Assembly: GCF_937924975.1 (NCBI RefSeq)
Contig: NZ_CALEYG010000016.1
Coordinates: 1 to 62,852 of the forward strand
DNA length: 62,852 bases
DNA from: an uncultured Stomatobaculum sp.
Lineage (GTDB): Bacteria > Bacillota > Clostridia > Lachnospirales > Lachnospiraceae
Direction: 5' to 3'
The notes under the pieces were generated by a model. That model ran no database searches, was not told the DNA's origin, and was given only the letters and a program-made list of their open reading frames with translations. This document shows positions 16,837 to 25,084 of the stretch, one piece after another (position 1 is the stretch's first letter; the number at the start of each line of letters is the position of its first letter). The translations under genes and the position numbers were made by a program.

Positions 16837-18111
16837 ATGACGAAGAAAAAGACGTTTTTGACGCTGGAGCAGGCGCGGGAAATCGCAAAGACGTACCCGA
16901 CGCCGTTTCATATCTACGACGAGCGCGGCATCCGGGAAAATGCGGCGCGCGTCACGGAGGCGTTTTCCTGGAATAAGGGCTTCCGCGAGTACTTTGCGGT
17001 CAAGGCGACGCCGAATCCGTTCCTTTTAAAGATTTTGCAGGAATACGGCTGCGGCGTGGATTGTTCTTCGGAGACCGAGCTCATGATGAGCGATGCCTGC
17101 GGCTTCTCGGGCGAGCAGATTATGTTCTCCTCGAACGACACGCCGGCCGGTGAGTTCGCGCTCGCGGCGAAGCTCGGCGGCATCATTAACCTGGATGACA
17201 TTACCCACATCGCGAGCGTGGAAGAGGAGCTGGGACAGCTTCCGGAGACCATGAGTTGTCGCTACAATCCGGGCGGTATGTTCGAACTCTCGAACGGCAT
17301 CATGGATAACCCGGGCGACTCGAAGTACGGCATGACGCCGGAGCAGATTACCGAGGCCTTTCGCATTCTGAAGGCGAAGGGCGTAAAGCGCTTCGGCCTG
17401 CACGCTTTTCTCGCGAGCAATACGACGACCAACGAGTATTATCCGAAGCTCGCAGGCGTCCTGTTCCGTGAGGCGGTGCGTTTAAAAGAGGAGACCGGCG
17501 CGGAGATTGCGTTCATCAACCTCTCGGGCGGTGTCGGCGTGCCTTATCGTCCGGAGCAGCAGGCAAACGACATTCTCACAATCGGGCGTGAGGTGCGGAA
17601 GGTCTACGAGGAAATTCTGACACCTGCGGGGCTCGGCGATGTTGCAATCTATGCGGAGATGGGGCGCTTTATGCTGGCACCCTACGGCGCACTCGTCACG
17701 AAGGCCATTCACGAGAAGCACATCTACAAAGAGTATATCGGGGTCGATGCCTGCGCTGTGAATCTGATGCGCCCGGCCATGTACGGGGCCTATCACCACA
17801 TTACCGTGCTCGGCAAGGAGGATGCGCCGCTCGACCATGTCTACGATGTCACGGGCTCTCTCTGCGAGAACAACGACAAGTTCGCAATCGGCAGAGAGCT
17901 GCCGGAAATCGAGATGGGAGATTATCTCTACATCCACGACACGGGTGCGCACGGTTTCTCGATGGGCTATAACTATAACGGCAAGCTTCGGAGTGCGGAA
18001 CTTCTGCTCCGTGAGGGCGGTTCCGTGCAGTTGATTCGCCGCGCCGAGACGCCGAAGGACTATTTTGCGACCTTCGACTTCTGCAATATCATGGACAAAT
18101 ATCTGAAATAA
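16837..18111 (+). CDS. lysA: Diaminopimelate decarboxylase-type PLP enzyme
   Basis: A 424-residue fold-type III PLP decarboxylase. The PLP lysine is expected at K56 in FAVKATPNP. HAFLASNTTT, NLSGGVGVPYRPEQ and GSLCENNDKFA correspond to the glycine-rich phosphate-binding loop and the second-subunit cysteine motif of LysA. The reaction would be meso-diaminopimelate to L-lysine. Some motifs deviate from standard LysA (AVKAT instead of AxKAN; AHGFSMGYNYNG at the C-terminus), so this belongs to the divergent clostridial branch, and a related amino-acid decarboxylase cannot be excluded. It follows the pseudo-rhomboid gene closely and its transcript ends at the hairpin at 18292. Confidence 0.8.
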   Translation: MTKKKTFLTLEQAREIAKTYPTPFHIYDERGIRENAARVTEAFSWNKGFREYFAVKATPNPFLLKILQEYGCGVDCSSETELMMSDACGFSGEQIMFSSNDTPAGEFALAAKLGGIINLDDITHIASVEEELGQLPETMSCRYNPGGMFELSNGIMDNPGDSKYGMTPEQITEAFRILKAKGVKRFGLHAFLASNTTTNEYYPKLAGVLFREAVRLKEETGAEIAFINLSGGVGVPYRPEQQANDILTIGREVRKVYEEILTPAGLGDVAIYAEMGRFMLAPYGALVTKAIHEKHIYKEYIGVDACAVNLMRPAMYGAYHHITVLGKEDAPLDHVYDVTGSLCENNDKFAIGRELPEIEMGDYLYIHDTGAHGFSMGYNYNGKLRSAELLLREGGSVQLIRRAETPKDYFATFDFCNIMDKYLK

Positions 18112-18291
18112 ACGGCGCGATGGCAAAAACGGCAGTATGTTTGGGGAGAAGCATAGGTAAGCGGGCCATCCGTCCCTCTTGCGGAGGGGCTTTGCGTAAA
18201 AAGGCCTGCGAAAAGTTTTTCTCTCTTGCGGGAACATTGCGGAAGAATCAATATGTTTGCCCGGTAGAAAAGATTTCAGGTAAAAAAAGAC
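18112..18291 (+). other. Non-coding stretch after lysA
   Basis: No convincing gene is seen. There is a possible nested stem (CGGGCC with GGCCTG around CCCTC-TTGCG-GAGGG, about 18162-18210) and three near-repeats of CTTGCGG. It may be the 3' UTR of lysA or a decayed element. From the terminator to about 18470 the DNA is AT-rich without recognised content. Confidence 0.3.
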
Positions 18292-18330
18292 ATGGAAAAA
18301 GCCTCCGTTACCGGCGGAGGCTTTTTCCAT
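18292..18330 (+). terminator. Terminator of the lysA transcript
   Basis: A long inverted repeat, ATGGAAAAAGCCTCCG with CGGAGGCTTTTTCCAT, around a 7-base centre. The T5 run lies inside the right arm, so it can terminate in either direction. Confidence 0.8.
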
Positions 18331-18476
18331 TAGGGTGGGGGTTTCAAAACCGGGGGAGTGTTCCCGTGCTTTGTGCATTTATTATGCATTTAGTATAGAA
18401 GAAGCGCTGCGATAATGCTTGAAGTTTGTCGAAAACTATTCTGAATATTATGTGACCAGACGTTACGAAATCCTTA

Positions 18477-18505
18477 ATGACAAAATGTTGGATTGGGGCT
18501 ACAAT
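18477..18505 (+). promoter_or_regulatory. Promoter of the Cys-rich membrane protein gene
   Basis: ATGACA (18477-18482) and TACAAT (18500-18505) are 17 bases apart. The predicted start of transcription is about 25 bases before the ATG at 18536, with GGAGGT in between. Confidence 0.55.
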
Positions 18506-18535
18506 GAAACAGCGCGAAAGCGCAGGAGGTGTATT

Positions 18536-18778
18536 ATGGCAGACGGAACAAATATATATACCACTCTGTTGGCACTTGCGATTCTTGTGGGAATCGTTCT
18601 CATCACCCGCTTTATCCTGAGACACGGCAGTCATCAGCACAGCACCGGCTGTTGCGGAAACTGCGGCAGTTGCGGCGCGGGCTGCACGTCGAGTTTTTCG
18701 TCGGAGAAAAAGGATTTTGACCGCATTATGGGCGAGGATACGGTGAGCCGCACGGGCGGCGAGGCAGACCATGCTTGA
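18536..18778 (+). CDS. Small Cys-rich single-pass membrane protein (FeoB-associated type)
   Basis: An 80-residue protein with a single hydrophobic helix (about residues 8-26, TLLALAILVGIVLITRFIL), a histidine pair region (HGSHQH) and the cluster GCCGNCGSCGAGC, followed by a polar tail. This layout matches the FeoB-associated Cys-rich membrane protein family, thought to assist ferrous iron transport, but no feoB lies nearby, so only the family type is claimed. CAGGAGGTG precedes the ATG. The start of the next gene overlaps the last codons here by eight bases, so translation of the two is probably coupled. Confidence 0.65.
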   Translation: MADGTNIYTTLLALAILVGIVLITRFILRHGSHQHSTGCCGNCGSCGAGCTSSFSSEKKDFDRIMGEDTVSRTGGEADHA

Positions 18779-20261
18779 GCAGCTCAGACGGCAGTGCTTC
18801 CGCGCTGCCGTTCTTTTTTTGGGATGTTTTCTGTTGTATTGGAGTTTGCGGGCGGCCGGCGGGCCACTCTCCCTGCCGAGGGCCGTTGCGGCGCGCAGTT
18901 TTCGAACGGAGAGTGAGCTGGATGCGATGCTTCTGCTTTTCTTCGTGTTGATTCTGCTCTTCCAGCTGCTCTTTACAATGTTGCTCGCACTCGGCGCCCT
19001 GGTGCGGGAGACACGGGCCTTGCAGCTTGCGGGCTTTGTGCTGCTCGGTTTTTTCCTGTATCTCTTTGCCTGCCTGCGCCCGTATACGCTGCTGGACAAT
19101 CACTTTACGACGGCGTGGTTTATGACGGGGCATTTCACGGACAGTCTCGTGCATTCGCTCGCGGATGTGCTGGCGGGCGTGTTCCGGATGAAAACAAACT
19201 GGGACCGGCAGCTCGGGTGGCAGGTAGCGGCGGCGCTCCTGTACCTCTATCCGTTCTTCGTGAGTCTGCGCGTTTTGGGCCTGAGAAACTTTTTCCCTAC
19301 GTTGCTTGCAAGTGCGCTCTCCGCGGCAATCTGGCTCGCGGGACATGCGGCGCTCCTCAACGGCGGGCTGCAGTTGCTGCTCGGACTGCTCGCGGCGGGA
19401 CTCTCCGCCGTCCTCTTACAGGTTTTGACGAAGGCCCGGAAGTTCGGCAGCGCAAAAAAGGCGGAGCCGAAAAAGAAACCGCTCCTCTCGCTCAAAGCGA
19501 GCCGGGAGCAGACGCTGTTACTCGCCCTGATCTGCGGACTGCTCTGGATTATCACCTGGCTCACGGGGCGCATCAGCTCCTTCCATGATGTGATGAAGCT
19601 CTTCTTCGGAAGCAGCGTCTACGGCTACCAGGGCAGCCTCTATCAGCTGAAAAAGCTCGGCGTCGCACAGGCGCTCGCACTCTCTTACTTTTTGTCGTTG
19701 CTTGTGTCGCGCGCGCTGTCGCTGGTCGAAGTGAAGATGAGCACCAAGTACGAGAAAAATCTGAACGCGGGCTATCAGCTGCTCTTTCAGATCTGGATTT
19801 TGCCGCTGCTCTCGAAGCTTTTGAACCGCGTGGCGGACAAAGGGCAGGACGCGATTGCGGGCGATGAGCTTGTCGAGACGCTGTCGATTCCGCTGAATCA
19901 TGTCTGGGCGGCGCTGCAGAGCGGTGCCTGGCTGAAGTTGTTGCCCTTCCTTGCGGCGGGCACGCTGCTCGGCATTGCGGCGGTCTGGTTTGCTGTCCGG
20001 CTCCCGGCACTCCGTCTGACGATTTGGTTCTTTGTCTGGTTCTCGGTCTGCAGCTATGTCTACTGCCTGCTCGGGCTCTTTTTCCCGCAGCGCATGCATC
20101 CGACGGTGTTGCTTTTCATCTGCTACGGACTGAACTATCTTTTGCAGTGGATCCTGAATGCGGGGGAAGGATTGCAACTTGCGCTCCGGAAGCGGCAGCG
20201 GGAGGAAAGCCGTGAAGTGGAAACACGGATGCCGAGTCACCGGAGTCGGCGTCGGCGCTGA
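18771..20261 (+). CDS. Polytopic membrane protein of unknown function
   Basis: A 496-residue hydrophobic protein with roughly ten to twelve predicted membrane segments, a Lys/Pro-rich cytoplasmic loop near residue 230-245 (KKAEPKKKP) and a basic Arg-rich C-terminus. I recognise no family motif. It overlaps the small Cys-rich gene upstream, so the two likely act together, and a Nudix gene follows after 30 bases. A transporter or a glycan-related membrane protein is possible, but nothing in the sequence decides this. Confidence 0.7.
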   Translation: MLEQLRRQCFRAAVLFLGCFLLYWSLRAAGGPLSLPRAVAARSFRTESELDAMLLLFFVLILLFQLLFTMLLALGALVRETRALQLAGFVLLGFFLYLFACLRPYTLLDNHFTTAWFMTGHFTDSLVHSLADVLAGVFRMKTNWDRQLGWQVAAALLYLYPFFVSLRVLGLRNFFPTLLASALSAAIWLAGHAALLNGGLQLLLGLLAAGLSAVLLQVLTKARKFGSAKKAEPKKKPLLSLKASREQTLLLALICGLLWIITWLTGRISSFHDVMKLFFGSSVYGYQGSLYQLKKLGVAQALALSYFLSLLVSRALSLVEVKMSTKYEKNLNAGYQLLFQIWILPLLSKLLNRVADKGQDAIAGDELVETLSIPLNHVWAALQSGAWLKLLPFLAAGTLLGIAAVWFAVRLPALRLTIWFFVWFSVCSYVYCLLGLFFPQRMHPTVLLFICYGLNYLLQWILNAGEGLQLALRKRQREESREVETRMPSHRSRRRR

Positions 20262-20291
20262 GCGGACCAATCAGAAGAGAGGAGAAGAACG

Positions 20292-20843
20292 ATGGACGAG
20301 AATCTTCGCTGGAAAAAATTAGAGGACAAAATTGTCCGGAAGGACAGATGGGTCGATTTTCGGGAGGCAACTTACCGCATGCCGAACGGCAAGACGGTAG
20401 CCCCGTTTTACCACTATACGGGGCGCGACTTTGTTGTGATTGCGGCGCTCGACAAGCAGGGGAAATATATCTGTGTGAGACAGTTTCGCGTCGGAATCGA
20501 CGAAGTCACGACCGAGTTTCCGGCGGGCGGCATTGAGGCGGGCGAGACGCCGCTCGACGCCGCCAAGCGGGAACTCCGCGAGGAGACCGGTTCGGTCGCG
20601 GCACGCTGGACGGACCTTGGCAGTCTCTATGCGAACCCCACTATGGGCACGAGTCGCGCGCACTGTTTTCTCGCAGAGGACTGTGAGACCGTCACCGCAC
20701 AGGAACTCGATGAGACCGAGTGTGTGGTCTATCTACATCTCGGTGAGGAGGAACTTCGGCGGGCCATCGAGGACGGCAGTTTTGCGCAGGCGGTCCATCT
20801 GGTGCTCTACTACAGAGTCAAGGAACTGCGAGAGGGGCGCTGA
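20292..20843 (+). CDS. Nudix hydrolase, ADP-ribose pyrophosphatase-like
   Basis: A 183-residue protein with a complete Nudix box at residues 79-100 (GGIEAGETPLDAA then KRELREETG), which binds the metal ions that cleave nucleoside diphosphate-X substrates. The upstream EFPAGG is typical of the ADP-ribose/ADP-sugar pyrophosphatase branch (NudF type), but the true substrate is not determined by the motif. AGAGGAGAAG precedes the ATG. It follows the membrane protein gene closely and ends at a strong bidirectional terminator. Confidence 0.85.
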   Translation: MDENLRWKKLEDKIVRKDRWVDFREATYRMPNGKTVAPFYHYTGRDFVVIAALDKQGKYICVRQFRVGIDEVTTEFPAGGIEAGETPLDAAKRELREETGSVAARWTDLGSLYANPTMGTSRAHCFLAEDCETVTAQELDETECVVYLHLGEEELRRAIEDGSFAQAVHLVLYYRVKELREGR

Positions 20844-20862
20844 GTCGCCGAACGGAACGTAT

Positions 20863-20909
20863 GCAAAAAAAAAGAACAGCGGGGCGTGTGCCCGGCTGTT
20901 CTTTTTTGC
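20863..20909. terminator. Bidirectional terminator between the Nudix gene and mscL
   Basis: GCAAAAAAAAAGAACAGC pairs with GCTGTTCTTTTTTGC, with inner GGGC/GCCC pairing. It serves both converging genes. Confidence 0.9.
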
Positions 20910-20914
20910 GAAAG

Positions 20915-21316
20915 TCAGTGCTTCTCGCGGAGTGCGTCGCGAATCTCGGTGAGCAGAATCTCTTCTTTGCTCGGCTTCGGATCCTCGGGCTTCTCCTCTT
21001 TCTTCTTGCTGACCGTATTTGCCGCCTTCACAATGCAGAAGACCGCGAGTGCGATGAAGAAGAAGTTCAGGACGTTCTGTAAGAACGTGCCGTAGGCGAG
21101 CGAGACAGCCTCGCCACCGAGCGGATTCGGGATGGTCAGCGCGAGCGAAGCGATGTTAATCCGGCCGAGAATCATACCGAGTAACGGCATGAGAATGTCG
21201 TCGACCAGAGACTTCACGATGGTGCTGAACGCACCGCCGATAATCACACCGACCGCCATGTCGAGGACGTTGCCCTTCAGCGCGAACTCCTTGAACTCTT
21301 TCATAAATCCCTTCAT
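20915..21316 (-). CDS. mscL: Large-conductance mechanosensitive channel MscL
   Basis: A 133-residue channel subunit. The N-terminal amphipathic helix (FMKEFKEFALKGNVLDMA) leads to the first pore helix VGVIIGGAFSTIVKSLVDDI, then the MPLLG motif, a periplasmic-side loop and the second helix FLQNVLNFFFIALAVFCIV. The charged C-terminal bundle carries the expected TEIRDALRE. The pentameric channel opens on membrane stretch to release solutes. The start at 21316 has AAGGGGGT upstream; the next Met four codons on is a less likely alternative. It is divergent from the nucleotidyltransferase gene. Confidence 0.93.
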   Translation of the reverse strand: MKGFMKEFKEFALKGNVLDMAVGVIIGGAFSTIVKSLVDDILMPLLGMILGRINIASLALTIPNPLGGEAVSLAYGTFLQNVLNFFFIALAVFCIVKAANTVSKKKEEKPEDPKPSKEEILLTEIRDALREKH

Positions 21317-21368
21317 GAGTACCCCCTTACACGAAACAATAATAGCAACAATTGCTGTTTTCGGACTT

Positions 21369-21397
21369 AGTATAGCAGTGCGCCGTGAAAATGAAAA
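21369..21397 (-). promoter_or_regulatory. mscL: Probable mscL promoter
   Basis: On the minus strand TTTTCA (21397-21392) and TATACT (21374-21369) are separated by 17 bases. The leader to the mscL start is about 45 bases. Confidence 0.5.
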
Positions 21398-21429
21398 ATA
21401 GAATGTTCCGCCGGAAAAAGGACATTTTA

Positions 21430-21438
21430 TGGTATAAT
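21430..21438 (+). promoter_or_regulatory. Extended -10 promoter of the nucleotidyltransferase-phosphatase gene
   Basis: TGGTATAAT is an extended -10 with a perfect TATAAT, about 40 bases before the ATG at 21477. No clear -35 box is visible. GGAGAGGAG precedes the start codon. Confidence 0.6.
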
Positions 21439-21476
21439 CGACCAGAAAACAGCAAACAAAACGGAGAGGAGCAAAG

Positions 21477-22781
21477 ATGCAGGCAGTAATCATGGCGGGC
21501 GGCAAGGGCAGTCGCCTCGCGGCGCTCACAAAAGACGAAATTCCGAAGCCCATGGCTCCGTTCCTCGGAAAGCCCCTGCTTGAATGGCAACTCGAGCAAC
21601 TGAAGCGCTACGGGATACGGCGCGTGACCCTTGTGGTCGGACACCTGAAGGAGAAGATTATCGACTACTTCGGGGACGGCGCTGCGTTCGGTCTGGAGCT
21701 CGACTATGTCGAAGAGACAGCGCCGCTCGGCACGGCGGGCGCATTTCCGCTGCTTTTGCCGAAAATCGAAAGCGAGCACTTTTTGCTCCTCTTCGGCGAC
21801 ATCCGCTTTGACATTGATCTTGCGCGGATGGAGCGCTTTTTCCTCGAAAAGCGGGCGGCGTGCCTGCTCTTTGCGCACCCGAATGCCCATCCCTACGACT
21901 CGGACCTCATTGTGACAGACAGCGAGAACCGCGTCACGGGCTTTGACTCCAAGCACAATGTGCGGACGGGCTGGCAGGACAATCTCGTGAACGCAGGCAT
22001 TTACATTCTGTCGCGTGACATGTTGCGCTGCGTCCCCGAAGTCAAAAAAACGGACTTTGAGAAGGAGATTTTAGCACCCATGGCGGCTGCGGGTGAGGCG
22101 ATTTACGCCTACCGTTCGCCGGAGTATGTAAAGGATGTCGGCACAGTGGATCGCATTCGTGCGGCCGAGGAAGAGTGGAAGTCGGGCTTTCCGGCAAAGC
22201 GGAATCTGGAATTCCCGCAGCGCGCGGTGTTCCTCGACCGGGACGGCGTCATCAACCGCTACAACGGCTTTGTGAGAAGGCCGGATGAATTGGAACTCCT
22301 GCCCTGTGCGGCAGAAGGACTGAGACAGCTGAACAGCTCAGCGTTTCTCACGATTGTTGTGAGCAACCAGCCTGTTGTGGCCCGCGGCGAGACGAGCGAA
22401 GCGGAGCTCGAGACCATCTTCAACAAGATGAAGACCCTGCTCGGGCGCGAGGGCGCCTTTGTGGACGATGTCTTTTACTGCCCGCATCACCCGGACAGCG
22501 GTTTTCCGGGCGAGGTGAAGGAACTGAAAATCGATTGCGACTGCCGGAAGCCGAAGATTGGTATGCTACGCCGCGCGGCGGAGCGCTATCATCTGGATCT
22601 CTCGGCCTGCTATCTGGTCGGCGATACGACGAGCGATATGCAGTGCGGCAAAAATGCCGGCGTCAGAACGGTGCTGGTTAAGACCGGAGAGGCCGGACGA
22701 GACGGAAAGTATGCGGTCACACCGGATCTTGTCGCCGATGATCTCGCTACGGCGGCGACAAAGATACTGGAAGAGCAGTGA
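21477..22781 (+). CDS. Sugar-1-phosphate nucleotidyltransferase fused to GmhB-like phosphatase
   Basis: A 434-residue two-domain protein. Residues 1 to about 235 are a nucleotidyltransferase (MAGGKGSRL at 6-14, IPKPM, GTAGA, GDIRFD, DVGTVD) of the HddC/RfbA-like fold. From about 248 there is a HAD phosphatase with DRDGVIN, SNQ, the zinc-binding CPHHPDSG and CDCRKPK motif, and GDTTSDMQ, which match D-glycero-D-manno-heptose-1,7-bisphosphate phosphatase GmhB. Together they suggest dephosphorylation and nucleotide activation of a sugar bisphosphate such as heptose for a surface glycan. Histidinol-phosphatase-like activity is a less likely alternative for the second half. No other heptose genes are in view. 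Confidence 0.82.
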   Translation: MQAVIMAGGKGSRLAALTKDEIPKPMAPFLGKPLLEWQLEQLKRYGIRRVTLVVGHLKEKIIDYFGDGAAFGLELDYVEETAPLGTAGAFPLLLPKIESEHFLLLFGDIRFDIDLARMERFFLEKRAACLLFAHPNAHPYDSDLIVTDSENRVTGFDSKHNVRTGWQDNLVNAGIYILSRDMLRCVPEVKKTDFEKEILAPMAAAGEAIYAYRSPEYVKDVGTVDRIRAAEEEWKSGFPAKRNLEFPQRAVFLDRDGVINRYNGFVRRPDELELLPCAAEGLRQLNSSAFLTIVVSNQPVVARGETSEAELETIFNKMKTLLGREGAFVDDVFYCPHHPDSGFPGEVKELKIDCDCRKPKIGMLRRAAERYHLDLSACYLVGDTTSDMQCGKNAGVRTVLVKTGEAGRDGKYAVTPDLVADDLATAATKILEEQ

Positions 22782-22853
22782 TTCCGCTGGAGTGAAGGTG
22801 CAAGTCGTGGTAGAATATCTAAGGAAGAAAATAAGTACGACGGAGGGGGCAAG

Positions 22854-23339
22854 ATGGCAGAGAGAGAGTATTCGCGCGAGCTCGCGGAGGCAATTGACAA
22901 CTATCTGATTGAGAACGATTGGAAGATTTCGTTTGATGAGGAGACAGGGGTGTTCCGCTTCGGCCTTTCGATTGACGGCAAGCTGCAGCAGATCCGCTAT
23001 GTGATTGTGGTCGGCCAGCAGTCCTATACCTGCTATGCGATTTCGCCGATCGGCGCCGATAAGGACGATGCGCGCATGATGAAGGAAATGGCGGAGTTTA
23101 CCTGCCGCGCGAATTATAATCTGAAGCTCGGCAACTTTGAGCTCGACATGCGGGACGGCGAAATTCGCTTTAAGGTACACGTGGACAGCACGGGTATGGT
23201 GCCGAATCGCGACATCATCGACAACAGCATTTCCTGCCCGGCGGCGATGTTTGAGCGCTACGGCAGGGCAATTACCGGCATTGTCTTCAATGAGGAGAAG
23301 GCGGAGAGTGCCGTCGCCAAGTGCGAAGAGGATCTGTAA
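22854..23339 (+). CDS. YbjN-domain-like protein
   Basis: A 161-residue soluble protein without a signal peptide or membrane segment. The pattern of an N-terminal helix, then strands (FRFGLSIDGKLQQIRYVIVV, YTCYAISPIG), helix, and strands (GEIRFKVHVDST) resembles YbjN/type III secretion chaperone-like folds. Function is not known; family members are linked to stress and motility control in other bacteria. AGGGGGC stands before the ATG, and a TGGTAGAAT element at 22808-22816 may be its own promoter. A terminator follows. Confidence 0.6.
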   Translation: MAEREYSRELAEAIDNYLIENDWKISFDEETGVFRFGLSIDGKLQQIRYVIVVGQQSYTCYAISPIGADKDDARMMKEMAEFTCRANYNLKLGNFELDMRDGEIRFKVHVDSTGMVPNRDIIDNSISCPAAMFERYGRAITGIVFNEEKAESAVAKCEEDL

Positions 23340-23345
23340 ACATCG

Positions 23346-23376
23346 AAAAGAGCAGCCCGAAAGCTGCTCTTTTTTT
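23346..23376 (+). terminator. Terminator after the YbjN-like gene
   Basis: AAAGAGCAGC pairs with GCTGCTCTTT around CCGAAA, followed by a T-run. Confidence 0.9.
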
Positions 23377-23405
23377 GTACGGATGAGATGGCATTTTATG
23401 CCGCA

Positions 23406-24311
23406 TCAGGGCGCAATCCAGAGGCCGCTCGCGCCGCAGGGCAAGGTGAGGCCGTTTCCGCTGATCGGAAGACCGAGTTCCTCGGCGGCAATCGTTCCGC
23501 AAAAGCGCGGCACAATGAGGTCGCCGAGCAGGTAGGAGAGGACGGATGCCTGCAGTCCCGTCGTATAGGAGCTGATCAGGAAGAAGAGCGGCGTGTCGGA
23601 GAGCAGTGCGGCACAGTCGACCAGGAGGTCGTAGAGCGTATCCTCAAGTTTCCAGAGCTCGCCGTTCGGGCCGCGCCCGTAGGAGGGCGGATCCATGATG
23701 ATGGCGTCGTAGCGGTGACCGCGCCGGAGTTCGCGCTGGACGAATTTTGCGCAGTCATCGACGAGCCAGCGAATCGGTGCCGCCGAGAGCCCAGAGGACT
23801 CTGCGTTCTCCTTGGCCCAGGCGACCATGCCCTTGCTCGCGTCGACATGGGTCACTTCCGCGCCCGCGGCCGCCGCAGCGAGTGTCGCGCCGCCGGTGTA
23901 GGCAAAGAGATTTAGGACGCGCACGGGACGCCCCTGCTGTACCGCGCCGTTAATAATGGAAGAAAAGCGGTCCCAGTTCGCCGCCTGCTCCGGAAAGAGT
24001 CCGGTGTGCTTAAAGCGGAAGGGTTTTAACTGGAAGCGGAGCGTACTCGTGCGGGGATTCGCAAGGGAAGCGGGAAGCGCATAGGAGATGTCCCACTGCT
24101 TTGGCAGGGAGAAGAACTCCCAGTCACCGCCCCCGCGGTTACTTCGGTGGTAGTGCGCATCCGGCTTTCTCCAGTGGGGATCTTTTTTGTCGCCGCGCCA
24201 TATGACCTGCGGGTCCGGGCGCACCAAAAAAAAGTTCCCCCAGCGCTCCAGTTTTTCACCTCCGGAGCAGTCCAATACTTCATAGTCTTTCCAGCGATCG
24301 GCTCTCAGCAT
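23406..24311 (-). CDS. Class I SAM-dependent methyltransferase (RlmI/RlmK-like catalytic domain)
   Basis: A 301-residue protein with motif I LNLFAYTGGATLAAAAAGAE, the acidic DASKGM motif II and the catalytic DPPSYGRGPNG block, as in 23S rRNA cytosine-5 or guanine methyltransferases of the Methyltrans_SAM family. The N-terminal half has aromatic and basic residues but no obvious PUA domain, so it is shorter than E. coli RlmI. The target is probably RNA, with the exact nucleotide unknown. It converges on the YbjN-like gene. A second reading of the start a few codons later is possible. Confidence 0.8.
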   Translation of the reverse strand: MLRADRWKDYEVLDCSGGEKLERWGNFFLVRPDPQVIWRGDKKDPHWRKPDAHYHRSNRGGGDWEFFSLPKQWDISYALPASLANPRTSTLRFQLKPFRFKHTGLFPEQAANWDRFSSIINGAVQQGRPVRVLNLFAYTGGATLAAAAAGAEVTHVDASKGMVAWAKENAESSGLSAAPIRWLVDDCAKFVQRELRRGHRYDAIIMDPPSYGRGPNGELWKLEDTLYDLLVDCAALLSDTPLFFLISSYTTGLQASVLSYLLGDLIVPRFCGTIAAEELGLPISGNGLTLPCGASGLWIAP

Positions 24312-24483
24312 AGCAGCCTCCTCTCTCAGCGAATATACGGGTCTAGTCTAGCAAAGGGAGCGGAGGGCTTCAAGGCGCTTTCTTACAACTTTCTTGTATT
24401 TTCGCGGAAAGCTTTCAAGAATTTTGTTGTCGTGCTAGAATAGCGGAAACTGAGTGACAGAAGTTCACAACGGAGGGAACCTT

Positions 24484-24936
24484 ATGAAAAAGAAGATGGC
24501 AGTTGTGCTCCTTGCGGCGGCGAGCCTGATGCTTGCGACCGCTTGCGGCGCAAAAAAGAAGAACAGCGACACGACGGCGGCATCCGAGAGCAGCACGGCA
24601 GAGTCGGCGGCGACAAGTGAGGGCGCAAGCACGGTAGCGGGCGAGAGCACGGATCCGGGCGATGAGAATGTCGTCTATGACACGTATTCGCCGGAGGAGC
24701 TTTCCTCGATCGAGCAGTCGGAGGCAGACGAAGAGGCCAAGGAAGAGGCTGAAGAGAATGCTACAGAGGAGACCGGCGCACACGAGTCCGCAAAGGCAGA
24801 CGACGGCCCGACCGGCAAGGTGACGAAGATTAAGAAGAACAAGGCCGGCAACTATGTGAAGCCGGAGAGCACGAGCAAGGCTGTTGAGCCGCCGCTCAGT
24901 GCGACCATGCCGGAGGAGTCGGAATCCGCTCACTAA
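24484..24936 (+). CDS. Small acidic Ser/Glu-rich lipoprotein
   Basis: A 150-residue exported protein with signal peptide MKKKMAVVLLAAASLML and lipobox LATAC (lipidated Cys near residue 21). The mature part is almost wholly low-complexity: Ser/Ala/Thr/Glu-rich, then a short basic patch (GKVTKIKKNKAGNY) and another acidic end. No enzymatic domain is visible. The linker composition is like that of the lipoprotein at 10319. ACGGAGGG precedes the ATG. TAGAAT at 24436 could be a -10 box without a clear -35. It ends at a terminator just before the ribosomal leader. Confidence 0.72.
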   Translation: MKKKMAVVLLAAASLMLATACGAKKKNSDTTAASESSTAESAATSEGASTVAGESTDPGDENVVYDTYSPEELSSIEQSEADEEAKEEAEENATEETGAHESAKADDGPTGKVTKIKKNKAGNYVKPESTSKAVEPPLSATMPEESESAH

Positions 24937-24940
24937 AGCG

Positions 24941-24981
24941 AAAAAAAGAGCTGTGACACTACTTGCACAGCTCTTTTTTTT
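24941..24981 (+). terminator. Terminator upstream of the ribosomal superoperon
   Basis: AAAAAAAGAGCTGTG pairs with CACAGCTCTTTTTTTT. It insulates rpsJ from the lipoprotein gene. Confidence 0.9.
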
Positions 24982-24991
24982 GTGGTATGCT
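24963..24991 (+). promoter_or_regulatory. Candidate promoter of the S10 superoperon
   Basis: TTGCAC (24963-24968) and an extended -10 TGGTATGCT (-10 at 24986-24991) with a 17-base gap. The -35 overlaps the right arm of the preceding terminator. A shifted TATACG at 24991 is an alternative. It leaves a leader of about 230 bases before rpsJ. Confidence 0.4.
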
Positions 24992-25084
24992 ATACGGCGC
25001 TGTGACATGATAGCTGTGAAGTGAGAGGTTGCTGTCTCGAAAGAGCAGGAGTTCCGCGGAGCGAATGTCAAGTCTCGATACTGA

